64,000 nucleotides of DNA from Natronorubrum halalkaliphilum (GCF_009834785.1 NZ_WUYX01000053.1:1-64000); one strand, 5' to 3'; positions 18,391 to 28,074 are shown, numbered from the stretch's first letter. Notes: a model not told the origin generated them from the sequence alone. Numbers and translations are program-made.

Positions 18391-19305
18391 ATGGCACACA
18401 CGCCACAGTCCCCTTCCGAACCCGAACCCGAACCCGGAACCGGAAGTCTCGACATCGGCTTTAAAGCCGGAGTCGGCTTCTATCTCGGTCTCATCGTCGC
18501 CGGGTTCACCTCGATCGGCGGGATCCTCGCCGGCGTGTCGACCGAGGCGGTCCTGGCAACCACCCCGGGAACGGTGACGGCCGTTCTGATCGTCGTCCTC
18601 CTCCTCGGCGACCGGCTCCGCGGCCTGCCCGAACGGACCGGCCGAAGCCGCCGGCTCCGGTTGGGCTGGTACGCTCCCGCGGCGTTGATCGCGTCGGTAC
18701 TGCTCGTCCCTGCAGTGTCCTCCCTCGAGTACTCGGCCCGACTCGGATTCATCACGGTCGTTTTCGCCGCCGTGATCGCTGCGGTCGCGGCCGGGGTCGC
18801 TCGAATGACCAAAAACCGGTACATCGTGTCGATTACCGACGACGAGCCGGCGGTCACGTGGACGTGGCAGCGAACCACGTTCGACACCGAGTTCTGGCGC
18901 CGGCTGACGGCCGGTGGCGGGATACTGCTGCTGGCCGGCGGACTCTGGAGTCTCTATACGGGCTCGAGATACGGGCTCTGGTGGTCCTTCTACGGCGGAC
19001 TGCTACTGATCACCCTGCGGAGCGACTCCTACGGCTGGTACGACGTCGAGAATCAGGGGTACGAACGCGAACTCGCCGTCCACGGCGCCGGAGTCCTCCT
19101 CGACCAGACCTTCCGGAAGAAGCTCATCCCGTGGGACGCCATCGAGGACGTTCGGCTGACCGACGAAGAACTGATTCTCGAGCGCCGCTGGCTCGACGTT
19201 CGATGTGCTCGGTCGGCGATCGACGATCCCGAAGCCGTCCTCGAAGCGATCGAGCGCACGCGTTCCGACACCGAACGCGGCGTCGAACATAGCTCGCAGT
19301 ACTGA
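18391..19305 (+). CDS. Multi-pass membrane protein with a PH-like soluble domain
   Basis: The 304-residue protein has hydrophobic segments at about 28-50, 52-70, 93-111, 116-136 and 175-215. A soluble C-terminal part follows, where LIPWDAIEDVRLTDEELILER resembles the bacterial-PH-domain pattern of small membrane proteins. The N-terminus is proline/glutamate rich (SEPEPEPGTG). The function is unknown. A palindrome sits in its promoter, so it is probably regulated. Confidence 0.75.
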   Translation: MAHTPQSPSEPEPEPGTGSLDIGFKAGVGFYLGLIVAGFTSIGGILAGVSTEAVLATTPGTVTAVLIVVLLLGDRLRGLPERTGRSRRLRLGWYAPAALIASVLLVPAVSSLEYSARLGFITVVFAAVIAAVAAGVARMTKNRYIVSITDDEPAVTWTWQRTTFDTEFWRRLTAGGGILLLAGGLWSLYTGSRYGLWWSFYGGLLLITLRSDSYGWYDVENQGYERELAVHGAGVLLDQTFRKKLIPWDAIEDVRLTDEELILERRWLDVRCARSAIDDPEAVLEAIERTRSDTERGVEHSSQY

Positions 19306-19331
19306 AGTGACGCTTCGACGTGTCTCGACGC

Positions 19332-19706
19332 ATGACTGACCTTCGCGTCACCGTCGGCGATCGCGACTTCGAGGCGACCTGGAGCGACGATGCACCCGAA
19401 ACGCGGGCGGCACTCGAGGCGACGCTCCCCGTCGGCGGCGACGCCGTTCGCTGGGGCGACGAACTGTATTTCGATTGCTCGCTGGACGCTCCGCCCGAGA
19501 ACGCACGCGAAGTCGTTCCCGAGGGCGCGATCGCCTACTGGCCGGCCGGAAGCAAACTGTGTCTGTTCTGGGGTCCGACGCCCGCGAGTCAAAACGGAGC
19601 ACCGCGGGCCGCTGCGCCCGTCACCGTCGTCGCGCGACTCGAGGACGCCACGCCGCTGTCGAATCTCGAAGGTGGGGCGGCGATGCGACTCGAACGAGTG
19701 GAGTAA
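19332..19706 (+). CDS. Cyclophilin-like fold protein
   Basis: The 124-residue protein fits the small cyclophilin-like family (TM1367/DUF369 type). It has LRVTVGDRDFEATWSDDAPETR, WGDELYFDC and the loop VPEGAIAYWPAGSKLCLFWGPTP. Members share the fold but not a proven prolyl isomerase activity, and the substrate is unknown. The start ATG at 19332 is preferred over an upstream GTG because the first beta-strand begins there. It follows the membrane protein gene by 26 bp. Confidence 0.8.
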   Translation: MTDLRVTVGDRDFEATWSDDAPETRAALEATLPVGGDAVRWGDELYFDCSLDAPPENAREVVPEGAIAYWPAGSKLCLFWGPTPASQNGAPRAAAPVTVVARLEDATPLSNLEGGAAMRLERVE

Positions 19707-19710
19707 CTCC

Positions 19711-19992
19711 TCAAGTACGATTGCGGGAGATCGGGTCGGGCGACTGCGACCGACGATCCTCGCTGCGAGCGCAGAGATACCGCTGCGGGAGCGCCAGCAG
19801 GACCAACACCGTACCGGCGGTGACGAGCAGCGTCCTCGAGCCGATGGCCACCCCGTAGACGAGTGCGGTCCCGAGAGCGACGTACAACGCGGCGAGAATC
19901 CAGACTCCTCGGTTAATGAGAGTTACAGGCGGGGCGATATGATAAGGATAGCGGCAGTTCGGTGGAACGGTCGCACAGCTATCGGTCGGCAC
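19711..19992 (-). CDS. Possible small two-helix membrane protein
   Basis: The frame encodes two hydrophobic helices (VWILAALYVALGTALVYGVA and LLVTAGTVLVLLALPQRYLC) and a polar, Arg-rich C-terminus. The N-terminal part upstream of these helices looks like promoter sequence (tatccttatcatatc on the minus strand). The true start is therefore probably an unusual codon near residue 24, or the frame may not be a gene. It is convergent with the cyclophilin-like gene. Confidence 0.4.
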   Translation of the reverse strand: MPTDSCATVPPNCRYPYHIAPPVTLINRGVWILAALYVALGTALVYGVAIGSRTLLVTAGTVLVLLALPQRYLCARSEDRRSQSPDPISRNRT

Positions 19993-20116
19993 TGATGGTT
20001 CCCCGTGAAGTATTTCAGAAGAACTGATTTGCAGTCTACGCGATAGACCGGCGACACCGCTATCCGTTATCCGGTGACAGCGGGAGAATCCGTGCCGTTC
20101 GCGGCGGGTGTGGACC

Positions 20117-21916
20117 TTACTTGCCCCAGAAGGGGTCCCGACTGCGCTGCTTGTCGAGGTACATGTTCAGCGCCTCGAGTTCGTCGCCCGGAATCTCGCT
20201 CGCGAGTTCCTGCTCCAGGATCTTCGCGTGTTTCTCGGGGATTTCGATCCAGAGTTCGTCGTCCTCCTCGATTTGGCGGCCGACGGTAGGGCCGTCGATG
20301 GCGACCGAGACGCGGTTGCCCGCGCGGGCCTCGTCGACGTCTTCGCCCTGTTCCTGAATCCCTTTGACCTGTCCGACGCGATCGGGTTCGTTCCCTTCGA
20401 ACTTGACGACGTTCGCGTTGTTCTGTACCGTTCCCGAATTCACCTCGACGCCGACGACCGCCGGATCGTTCTGGCGGAACGTATGATCCGGCAGGATACG
20501 GAATCGCGCGGGTCGAACGATGTTTTCGAGGATGGTGTCCTGCTGTTCGCGCTCGATCGCCTCGATGTGGTCCTCGTACTCCTCGATGAGCTGATAGATG
20601 ACTTCGTCGGTAAACAGCGTCACGTCCTCGATTTCGGCGCGCTGTTTGGCGTCGCTGAGCACGTCGACGTTGAAGCCGAGGATCGCCTGCTGTTTCGGAT
20701 CCTCGGCCGTCGAGGCGACCGAGATATCTCGCGGCGCGACGTCGCCGACCTCCGCCCGGACGATCGGTACCTCCGCCTCGTCTAGTGCGTCCGCCATCGC
20801 CTCGAGACTGCCGAGCGTGTCAGCCTTGACGACGACCCCTTCTTCGGCGGTGTCGACGGCGATGTCGGCGAGTTCCGCTCGAACCTCCTGAATGACGTCC
20901 TCGAGCGGGCGGTCGCGGACGACGCGGACCGGCGCGCCGGCCATCGCGTCACCGAGTTCGGGGGCCGCGATCTTGATCCCCGAGGCGGCCGATACCTCGT
21001 CCACTTTCTCGAACCGGCTCTCGGTTCGAATCTCGGCGAGCGGACGGGGCTGGAGCAGCGCGCGGACTTCGGTGACGATCGGGTCGTTCTGTCCGCCGAC
21101 GACGATCGTATCGTCGGCCTTGATCGTGCCGTCGTAGAGGACGATGTCGATCGTCTTCCCGAACCCTTTCTCCTCTTTGACCTCGAGGACGGTGCCGACG
21201 CCGGGGCCGGCGACGTCGATCTCCATTTCCTCTTTCATGTAGCGCTGGGAGAGGCCCATCATCACGGTCAGGAGGTCGGGAACGCCCTCGCCGGTCATCG
21301 CCGAGACGGGGACGACGCCGACGTTGCGCTGGAAGTTCTGGACCCGCCAGTAGAGGTCGGCGGAGAACTCCTCGTCGGAAAGGTTACCGATGATCTCGTA
21401 GAGGCTCTCGTCGAGTCGAGAGCGCACGCGGTCGGACTGGGACTCGTAGGTATCGTTGATCGGCGAATCCTCGTTTGCGTTCCAGCCGGGAACCGTGTCG
21501 ATCTTGTTCGCCGCGACGATAAACGGCGTCTGAGATCGTTTGAGGATATCGAGGGCCTCGAGGGTCTGGGGCTGGAACCCGTCGTTGACGTCGACGACGA
21601 GAATCGCGATATCGGCGAGTGCGCCGCCGCGAGAGCGAAGCGTCGTAAACGAGTGATGGCCCGGCGTGTCGATAAAGAGGAGGCCGGGCAGGTCGAAGTC
21701 GTCGGGGTCGACGAGATCACCCGCGATCGAGGAGATGATATCCAGCGGAACGGCCGTCGCGCCGATGTGCTGGGTAATCGCTCCTGCTTCGCCCTCGATA
21801 ACCGCGGAGCCGCGTATCTTATCGAGGAGACTGGTCTTGCCGTGATCGACGTGTCCGAGGACGGCGACGATCGGTGTTCTGAGAGATGTGGGGTCGCGCG
21901 TATCCGTATTCGACAT
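20117..21916 (-). CDS. infB: Translation initiation factor aIF5B (IF2-like GTPase)
   Basis: This GTPase promotes ribosomal subunit joining and initiator tRNA placement. The 599-residue protein starts with G1 GHVDHGKT at about 21-28, then DTPGHHSF (G3) and NKID (G4). Domains II-IV of the aIF5B type follow, with EVKEEKGFGKTIDIVLYDGT and VGVEVNSGTVQNNANV. There is no bacterial-style long N-terminal extension. It is divergent from the PRC-barrel/Nob1 pair, a grouping I have seen in other haloarchaea. Confidence 0.96.
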   Translation of the reverse strand: MSNTDTRDPTSLRTPIVAVLGHVDHGKTSLLDKIRGSAVIEGEAGAITQHIGATAVPLDIISSIAGDLVDPDDFDLPGLLFIDTPGHHSFTTLRSRGGALADIAILVVDVNDGFQPQTLEALDILKRSQTPFIVAANKIDTVPGWNANEDSPINDTYESQSDRVRSRLDESLYEIIGNLSDEEFSADLYWRVQNFQRNVGVVPVSAMTGEGVPDLLTVMMGLSQRYMKEEMEIDVAGPGVGTVLEVKEEKGFGKTIDIVLYDGTIKADDTIVVGGQNDPIVTEVRALLQPRPLAEIRTESRFEKVDEVSAASGIKIAAPELGDAMAGAPVRVVRDRPLEDVIQEVRAELADIAVDTAEEGVVVKADTLGSLEAMADALDEAEVPIVRAEVGDVAPRDISVASTAEDPKQQAILGFNVDVLSDAKQRAEIEDVTLFTDEVIYQLIEEYEDHIEAIEREQQDTILENIVRPARFRILPDHTFRQNDPAVVGVEVNSGTVQNNANVVKFEGNEPDRVGQVKGIQEQGEDVDEARAGNRVSVAIDGPTVGRQIEEDDELWIEIPEKHAKILEQELASEIPGDELEALNMYLDKQRSRDPFWGK

Positions 21917-22094
21917 GGTGAACCACCCGAGAAGGTCTTATCTAAAGCGTCCGCAGGACGGTAGTTAAACCCATCGTCATCCGCGTTCGACGGCCGCCGT
22001 CGCCGGTACCGTGGGACGCGCTTGCGTCCCTCGAGTACAGCCGTGCGGCGGCAGAATATAATAAAACAACTGTCAGTTCCGGAGAGCCCGTGGT

Positions 22095-22103
22095 TTTTAA
22101 TAG
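22095..22103 (+). promoter_or_regulatory. TATA box of the PRC-barrel/nob1 operon
   Basis: The sequence tttttaata... lies 23-31 bases before the ATG at 22126, the spacing expected for a leaderless archaeal transcript. Confidence 0.5.
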
Positions 22104-22125
22104 CGATTAGTAAGTACAGGGATGC

Positions 22126-22371
22126 ATGAGCGATATACTCGCTGAAAATCTCTCGGGGAAGTCCGTCATGGGATCGGACGGAACTGAACTGGGACTGCTC
22201 TACAACATCACGATGGACCTGAAATCGGGCAAACTCCACGACCTCGTCATCGAACCCGACGAGGAGCTTCCACGCCGAACGGTCGACTTCGACGTCGACG
22301 AGGCCGGCCGGTTTCTCGTTTCAGTCGATCGCGTTCAAGCGGTGAAAGATTACATTGTCGTCCAGCGCTAA
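22126..22371 (+). CDS. PRC-barrel domain protein
   Basis: The 81-residue protein is a single PRC-barrel: LSGKSVMGSDGTELGLLYNI, then KLHDLVIEPDEELPRR and VDRVQAVKDYIVVQR. These small beta-barrels bind RNA or proteins and recur next to ribosome-assembly genes in archaea. It is followed after 4 bp by nob1 and is divergent from infB, so a translation or ribosome-biogenesis link is plausible by context. Confidence 0.85.
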   Translation: MSDILAENLSGKSVMGSDGTELGLLYNITMDLKSGKLHDLVIEPDEELPRRTVDFDVDEAGRFLVSVDRVQAVKDYIVVQR

Positions 22372-22375
22372 CGGT

Positions 22376-22834
22376 ATGTACGTTCTCGACTCCTCGGCGT
22401 TTATCCACGATTTCCACACAACAGAACAGACTGCAACGATCCCGCTCGTCCGCGAGGAACTCGAGGACGAGAGCGCCTATCGCTACGACGCGATGGAAGG
22501 CTCGGGGATGCACATCCACATTCCGAACGAGGATACCACCGAAAAGGTCGAGCGCGCGGCCGGCGAATCCGGCGACCTCGAGGTGCTCTCCGAGACCGAC
22601 GTTCGCCTCGTTGCAGCGAGTTTCGAACTCGACGCGACGCTCGTTACCGACGACTACGCGATGCAAAACGTCGCGGAGAAACTCAATGTCGACGTCGAGG
22701 TGATCGCCCGCGAGGGCATCGACGAACAGCGCCACTGGACCTACCAGTGTCAGGGCTGTGGCCGGGAGTTCGACGAAGAGAAGGACCGCTGTCCGATCTG
22801 CGGGTCGGAACTGGCGCGCAAGAACCCGTCGTAG
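22376..22834 (+). CDS. nob1: Ribosome-maturation endonuclease Nob1
   Basis: This PIN-domain nuclease cleaves pre-16S rRNA at its 3' end. The 152-residue protein starts MYVLDSSAFIHDF, with the first catalytic Asp at about residue 5. Further acidic residues lie in LVTDDYAMQNVAEKL. It ends with a C4 zinc ribbon (CQGCGREF and CPICGSEL). The start at 22376 lies 4 bp after the PRC-barrel stop, forming an operon. Confidence 0.93.
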   Translation: MYVLDSSAFIHDFHTTEQTATIPLVREELEDESAYRYDAMEGSGMHIHIPNEDTTEKVERAAGESGDLEVLSETDVRLVAASFELDATLVTDDYAMQNVAEKLNVDVEVIAREGIDEQRHWTYQCQGCGREFDEEKDRCPICGSELARKNPS

Positions 22835-22900
22835 TCCGGCTCCACGCTTCGTTTCTTCGCTCGTTGTGCTCGGAGACGTACTCGAGTCCGTAGGGCGGTT

Positions 22901-24022
22901 TCAGAGTAACGTGAGAAATATCGCCGCATTGTAACAGCCGTGGACGAGCGCCGGGACGAGCAGGTTGTCCGTGCGTTCGTAGATCGTTCCGAGTATCAAC
23001 GAGAGCACGAACAGCAGCGAGAGGCTCGCGAGGATCTGATCCGCGCCCGCGGTCGCGTACGCCGAGATGTGAACGGCCGTGAACACGACGCTCGCGACGA
23101 CGACCGCCCCGTACCGAGAGAACGTTCCGTACAGTGTTTTCTGAATGACGTTTCGGTACAGCAGTTCCTCGAACGGACCGACGAACAACACCATCGCCGG
23201 AATGATGACGAGCAACAGATCGGGGTTTTCGGCCGCTTGCTGTGTCGTCGTGTGTTCGGAGCCCTCGATGCCGAAAACGGTCATGAGCGCCGACACACCG
23301 AGGTTCGCCGCGAGTATCAGGATCAGCCCGCCGACGATCCAGCCGACCGTTCGAAGCGTCGGCCGCTCGAGGTCGATAAACGATACGTCGTGGTCGCGAA
23401 GGGCCAGATATCCGGCCGTAACGGCGCCGAGTCCGACGGCGAACGACACGTATTCGATGATCGTCCACTGGAAGTCGGTCGGCTCGCCCGCGACGAGAAA
23501 CACCGGCAGTGCGACGAAGAGACTCGCGACCGAGATGGCAAACAGCCCGATCCCGGCCAACAGCAGCATCTCGGTCGAACGGGCGAGTCGGTGTTTCAGT
23601 CCGCGACCCGAGACGCCGGCGTAATCGGCGATCCCGACGCCGACGCCGCCCGACGCCACGAAAAACGCCACGAACAGCAGCGATACCGACCACTCGAGAC
23701 CCGGCACGACGACCGATCCCAGGACGCCCTGGGTGATCGCGTATCCCGAGAGGACGACGACGAGGAAACTCGCGCCGGCGGCGACCGGACCGGCGAGTCG
23801 GCGCTCGAGGACGTCGTGGCGGCGTCCGAGGAAGACACCGGTCGCGACGAGCGCGGCGGCCGCGCCGATCCAGAGTCCGGGATCGTCGGCCCCGTGGCGA
23901 ACGGGAACCAGCAGTGCGGCGACGGTGACGGCCGAGAGAACGGTACCGACGGTCGGAACGGCGGCAGAAGAGAACGAGTCGCCGTCGTCCCGACCGTCGG
24001 CGGCCCGTGCGGTGTCGCTCAT
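22901..24022 (-). CDS. CPBP-family intramembrane metalloprotease
   Basis: The 373-residue multi-pass membrane protein has roughly ten hydrophobic segments. The C-terminal Abi/CPBP (Rce1-like) core carries all three motifs: EELLYR (EExxxR), FTAVH (FxxxH) and HGCYN (HxxxN/B). Rce1 relatives cleave prenylated or other membrane-associated peptides; haloarchaeal substrates are unknown. The ATG at 24020-24022 precedes MSDTARAADG. It is convergent with nob1. Confidence 0.88.
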   Translation of the reverse strand: MSDTARAADGRDDGDSFSSAAVPTVGTVLSAVTVAALLVPVRHGADDPGLWIGAAAALVATGVFLGRRHDVLERRLAGPVAAGASFLVVVLSGYAITQGVLGSVVVPGLEWSVSLLFVAFFVASGGVGVGIADYAGVSGRGLKHRLARSTEMLLLAGIGLFAISVASLFVALPVFLVAGEPTDFQWTIIEYVSFAVGLGAVTAGYLALRDHDVSFIDLERPTLRTVGWIVGGLILILAANLGVSALMTVFGIEGSEHTTTQQAAENPDLLLVIIPAMVLFVGPFEELLYRNVIQKTLYGTFSRYGAVVVASVVFTAVHISAYATAGADQILASLSLLFVLSLILGTIYERTDNLLVPALVHGCYNAAIFLTLL

Positions 24023-24125
24023 CTGTATATGTGGGTGTTCGTGTGCGGGGTCATAGGCGAACCGGAACCGAGCGGTCGAATCGGTCGCGCTCGAGTGGAT
24101 CCCCATCCCCGAACTCGTCGATCCG

Positions 24126-25427
24126 CTATCGCTCGACCCGAAGCTCCGTCTTCTCGGCGACGGCCTCGGCTTCCGCGAACTCGCCGCCGCCGAGCAGCCC
24201 GCGCGTCGCCTTCTTCGCCCACTCCACGGCGGGCTGTTCGAACGTGTTGACGCCGTACAGTTCGCCCGCGAGCACGCAGGCCGCCTCCATTGCGTACAAC
24301 AGCCCGCCCAGTTCGTACTCGTCGACGCGCTCGAGTTCGAGACGGACGTTCGGCCGGCCCGCCGCGGCGAGGCTGGCTTCGGTCGCCTCGAACTCCGCCT
24401 CGAGCAGGCTCCCGAGCGACGCGTCGCCGAGATACGCGAGATCCTCGACGTCGGTAGTCGGAATCGGTCGGTCGTCGGTTTCGCCCGGCGAGACGAAGGT
24501 GACGAGTTTGTCCCGGGGCCCTGCTCGGTAGAGCTGGAGCTGGGAGTGTTGGTCGGTGACGCCGAGTGCGCGCGCCGGGGTCTGTCCGAGGTCGTCCTTG
24601 CCCAAACTTTCGGCCCACAGCTGGGCGAACCACTCGGCGAAGGTCTCGAGCGATTCGGCGTAGGGCAACATCGCGTTGATTCCGGCCCCGCGCTGGTCCA
24701 GCGCGTAGGCCGTCGCTCCGTAGGCGTAGGCGGGACAGTCGAACAGCGAGCCCGCAAGGGTCTCGCGCTCGGCGGCCGCGCCCTCGAGCAGCGCCTCGAT
24801 GTCGTGGCCACAGAGTTCGGCGGCGACCAGTCCGACCGCCGAAAGGGCCGAAAAGCGCCCGGGGACGCCGTCGGGAACCGAAAGCGACGGCAGGTCGTGG
24901 CGCTCCGAGAGGTCACGAAGGGGGCTGGACTCGCCGGTCGTCACGATCGTTCGCTCGGTCCAGTCGACGCCCGCCTCCTCGAAGGCCTCGCGAACGACGA
25001 GGAAGTTCGCTAGCGTCTCCGCCGTCGTCCCCGAGCGCGAGACCACGTTGATCGCGGTCTCCTCGAGGGACAGTCGCTCGAGTTGGCTCGAGACCCACTC
25101 GGGATCGACGTTGTCGAGGTAAACTGCCTCGGTGTCGCTCTCGTCGGCGAGCGCGTCGGTGATCGTCGCCGCGCCGAGTGCGCTGCCGCCGATGCCGACC
25201 GTGATCAGGGCCTCGGCGTCGGCGACGGGCTCGACGGCCGATCGAACCGCGTCGGGGTCCGTTCGTTCCGGCAGATTCAACGCTTCGTAGCCGTGTTCTT
25301 CGTTCGCCATCCCGCGTTCGATGCGCTCGTGGGCCACCGCGACCTGCTCGTCCAGTCGCTCGAGTGAGTCCCTCGAGAGCCCGGGCGACGCGACGGACGC
25401 GAGTGCGTTACCGATATCGACGTTCAT
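24126..25427 (-). CDS. pgi: Glucose-6-phosphate isomerase
   Basis: This enzyme interconverts glucose-6-phosphate and fructose-6-phosphate in gluconeogenesis and the semi-phosphorylative pathway. The 433-residue protein contains the SIS-domain phosphate loops VGIGGSALGA and VVSRSGTTAETLANF. It also contains the PGI segments GVPGRFSALSAVGL and YGVNTFEQPAVEWAKK near the C-terminus. The length suits the shorter archaeal-bacterial PGI type. It seems monocistronic, 104 bp from the CPBP gene. Confidence 0.94.
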   Translation of the reverse strand: MNVDIGNALASVASPGLSRDSLERLDEQVAVAHERIERGMANEEHGYEALNLPERTDPDAVRSAVEPVADAEALITVGIGGSALGAATITDALADESDTEAVYLDNVDPEWVSSQLERLSLEETAINVVSRSGTTAETLANFLVVREAFEEAGVDWTERTIVTTGESSPLRDLSERHDLPSLSVPDGVPGRFSALSAVGLVAAELCGHDIEALLEGAAAERETLAGSLFDCPAYAYGATAYALDQRGAGINAMLPYAESLETFAEWFAQLWAESLGKDDLGQTPARALGVTDQHSQLQLYRAGPRDKLVTFVSPGETDDRPIPTTDVEDLAYLGDASLGSLLEAEFEATEASLAAAGRPNVRLELERVDEYELGGLLYAMEAACVLAGELYGVNTFEQPAVEWAKKATRGLLGGGEFAEAEAVAEKTELRVER

Positions 25428-25583
25428 ACGCGAGACGGCGTCCCCCGGGGAGAAAGGCGTTGTGAGATGGAAATCGACGGCCCGTCCAATTCGTCTCTCG
25501 ACGGCCGCCGATTGTCACCACGACACACCACCATGTGTGTAGGGGCTAGCCTTACGCGCTTGTCTGTACTAACCACTGATACA

Positions 25584-26036
25584 ATGACCAGTCACACGCC
25601 GACCGAGCCGGTTGAAATACTACTCGTCGAAGACAATCCCGGGGACGTTCGTTTGACCCAGGAGGCGTTCAAATCGGTCGATAGCGAGATCGAATTCCAC
25701 ACCGTTACCGACGGCAAGGAGGCGACCACGTTTTTCGACGTGTGCGAGACCGACACCTCGAGCGTCGATCCCGATCTGATCCTGCTCGATTTGAACTTGC
25801 CGCGGGTTGATGGGTTCAAAATACTGGAGATACTCGGCGAGGAACTCGACTATCCACCGCCACCGATCCTCGTCCTCTCGAGTTCGGAGACGGAAGCCGA
25901 CATCGTCAAAAGCTACGAGCGGGCCGCAAACGCCTACCTCACGAAGCCGGACACCCCCGACGAGTTCGACACGTTAGCGCAAGCGATCGAGGATTTCTGG
26001 ATCGATTCCGCGCGCCATCCGCCCGCACCGTCGTAA
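25584..26036 (+). CDS. Single-domain response regulator (receiver only)
   Basis: The 150-residue protein is a CheY-like receiver: LLVEDNPGDVRLTQEAF (acidic pocket), phosphoacceptor Asp in LILLDLNLPRVDG (about residue 63), then LSSSE (Ser/Thr) and LTKPDTPDEF (conserved Lys). No output domain is present. The Pxx DNPGDVRL form is the Rcp1-like type that pairs with hybrid or phytochrome-like kinases. No kinase is adjacent, so the partner is unknown. Confidence 0.88.
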   Translation: MTSHTPTEPVEILLVEDNPGDVRLTQEAFKSVDSEIEFHTVTDGKEATTFFDVCETDTSSVDPDLILLDLNLPRVDGFKILEILGEELDYPPPPILVLSSSETEADIVKSYERAANAYLTKPDTPDEFDTLAQAIEDFWIDSARHPPAPS

Positions 26037-26151
26037 CCGCGTGCTCTCGAGGCGTCTGGCGCTGGGCCGAGCGTGTCCGAAACGCCTCGTGTCCCACGGC
26101 ACGCGACCGAAAGCCGAAACCCCGAAAACGGCCCTCCGCGTACCACGTCCC

Positions 26152-26625
26152 ATGACCGAACAGACGGGCACGTTCGTCGTCACCCACGCCGAAGCCGACT
26201 CGGCCATCGTCCGAGACGTCGAGACCGCACAGGTACACACCCTCGCATCGAACCCCGGTGTCGAGGTCCACGACGTCCTCGAGGCCACCGTCGCACCCGA
26301 TCCGCCGCTCGAGGTCACCTGGCAGGTCGTCGAAATCGACGACAGACGGTCGATCGAACTGGTCGACAGCGACCTCGAGCCGACTCAGCACTCGAAGGAA
26401 CTGGCAGCCGACGCCGACGTCGGCGACCTGCTCCAGGAGGAACGAGCCGGGACCGGCGAGATTCACGTCTTCCGCGTGCCCGTAGACGAAGTCGAAACCG
26501 CAGCACAGGACGTTCTCGAGGACGAAGAGACGATCGCTCGAGCGGCGCGACTCGAGGCGGTCCGCGTGGAAGTGCGCCGCGCTCCCGACGACGGCGTGTT
26601 GAGCGTTCGGTACCTCCCCGACTGA
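26152..26625 (+). CDS. Haloarchaeal conserved protein (probably DUF5812)
   Basis: The 157-residue acidic protein opens TGTFVVTHAEADSAIVRDVE and reads as a beta-rich N-terminal half, then a helical segment (ETAAQDVLEDEETIARAARLEAVRV). No catalytic motif is evident. I believe this is the haloarchaeal DUF5812 family, from memory. The ATG at 26152 fits this N-terminus. The function is unknown. Confidence 0.75.
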   Translation: MTEQTGTFVVTHAEADSAIVRDVETAQVHTLASNPGVEVHDVLEATVAPDPPLEVTWQVVEIDDRRSIELVDSDLEPTQHSKELAADADVGDLLQEERAGTGEIHVFRVPVDEVETAAQDVLEDEETIARAARLEAVRVEVRRAPDDGVLSVRYLPD

Positions 26626-26697
26626 CCCGGTAACGTCGCCGGGTTCGGCGGTCGAAGCGGGCAGATTTCGGGGCCGTCCAGCGCATCCCTGACCCGC

Positions 26698-27072
26698 TCA
26701 AGCCCGATTGGGGCCACCCTCGCTCTGGACCCGCCAGCTTCCCTCGAGGCCGCAGGCCTCCCGAACGTCGTAGCTGATCTCGGTCTCTTCGTCGATCAGG
26801 GAGCCCCCATCGACCCGTTCGACCCGCAGCGGGACGTCCAGGGTGTTGCCACAGCAGCCGACACCGACGAACTCCTCCCAGACGTCCCCCGAACGGGCCC
26901 GCTCACGAGTCTTCCGAAGGAAGGCGCGAAACGACCGCTTCTCGACCTGAAACCGACCCCAGTCCGAGAGGTCGGCCGGGTAGGAAACGACGACCCGATC
27001 GGCGGGCTGGTGTTCTGGCGAACTGGTCGGTTCTACAACACGTCCGGGATTTTGACCTGATTCAGGCGTCAT
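26698..27072 (-). CDS. Conserved haloarchaeal protein with a Cys-Cys pair
   Basis: The 124-residue soluble protein has the central segment DVWEEFVGVGCCGNTLDVPLRV and a later ISYDVREACGLEG. The adjacent cysteines and a third downstream could bind metal or form a disulfide. The ATG at 27070-27072 follows an AT-richer promoter-like stretch. It is divergent from secF. I do not recognise a function. Confidence 0.7.
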   Translation of the reverse strand: MTPESGQNPGRVVEPTSSPEHQPADRVVVSYPADLSDWGRFQVEKRSFRAFLRKTRERARSGDVWEEFVGVGCCGNTLDVPLRVERVDGGSLIDEETEISYDVREACGLEGSWRVQSEGGPNRA

Positions 27073-27189
27073 AACGGATGAAACGGGCTCGAGCGGCTTC
27101 AGACCATCGTCGCTGGAGTAACGTTCTCGCGGAAATATGCTGCAGAAATTGAGAAGGCTTACTTCGGCCGACCCCCAGTGGTCGCGTAT

Positions 27190-28074
27190 ATGGGGTATTT
27201 CGACGTACCGGAGATCAATTATACCCGGTACAGCAACCGCCAACTCGCGGCGGTGCCGCTTGCAGTTCTCGCGGTTGCATTGCTCGTCCTCACCGGCTCG
27301 TTTCTCGTCACCGGAACGCCGGTTCAGTTGGGGATGGACTTCGCTGGCGGATCGGAGCTGACCGTTCAGACGACGTCCTCCGAAGACGAGATCGCGAACG
27401 CGTTCGACGAGGAACCCGAGTCGGTCCAGGCGGTCACCGCGCCTGACACGGAGAACCAGTACATCGTCCAGTTCACGTCGACCGATCTCTCGGCGCTGAG
27501 CGAACAGGCCGAAACCAACCTCGAACAGGACGGCGATAACGATATCGTCCAGCTCGAGTCGACGGTATCCGAAAGCTTCGGTGCACAGACCCAGCAGACG
27601 GCGCTGCTCGGGATCGCCGCAGCGTTCCTGGGAATGAGCGTGCTCGCGTTCTTGCTCTTTCGGACGTTCGTGCCGTCGATCGCGATCGTGGTCTCGGCGT
27701 TTTCGGATATCGTGATCCCGCTCGCGTTCATGGCGGTCGCCGGCATCTCGCTCTCGCTGGGGACCGTCGCCGCCCTGCTGATGTTGATCGGATACTCGGT
27801 CGACTCCGACATCCTGTTGAACAACCACATCCTGCGTCGGCAGGGTGACTTCTACGAGAGCACCACTCGTGCGATGGAGACCGGTGTGACGATGACGGTC
27901 ACGTCGATGTCGGCGATGCTCGTGATGGGCGTCACCGCGTGGCTGTTCGGCGTCGAGTTGCTGGCGTCGATCGGGATCATCCTCTTCGTCGGTCTCGCGG
28001 CTGACCTGATGAACACCTACATGTTGAACCTGAGTCTGCTTCGCTGGTACAAGTTCCACGGGGTGAGATCCTAA
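27190..28074 (+). CDS. secF: Protein-export membrane protein SecF
   Basis: SecF works with SecD to pull translocating proteins across the membrane using the ion gradient. The 294-residue protein has TM1 (about 23-45), a periplasm-side loop starting MDFAGGSELTVQ and five C-terminal helices with the typical GYSVDSDILLNNHILRR. The archaeal order secF-secD is kept. The start could be ATG 27190 (used) or GTG 27178; the first fits the promoter distance better. The stop overlaps the secD ATG by one base (TAATG). Confidence 0.93.
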   Translation: MGYFDVPEINYTRYSNRQLAAVPLAVLAVALLVLTGSFLVTGTPVQLGMDFAGGSELTVQTTSSEDEIANAFDEEPESVQAVTAPDTENQYIVQFTSTDLSALSEQAETNLEQDGDNDIVQLESTVSESFGAQTQQTALLGIAAAFLGMSVLAFLLFRTFVPSIAIVVSAFSDIVIPLAFMAVAGISLSLGTVAALLMLIGYSVDSDILLNNHILRRQGDFYESTTRAMETGVTMTVTSMSAMLVMGVTAWLFGVELLASIGIILFVGLAADLMNTYMLNLSLLRWYKFHGVRS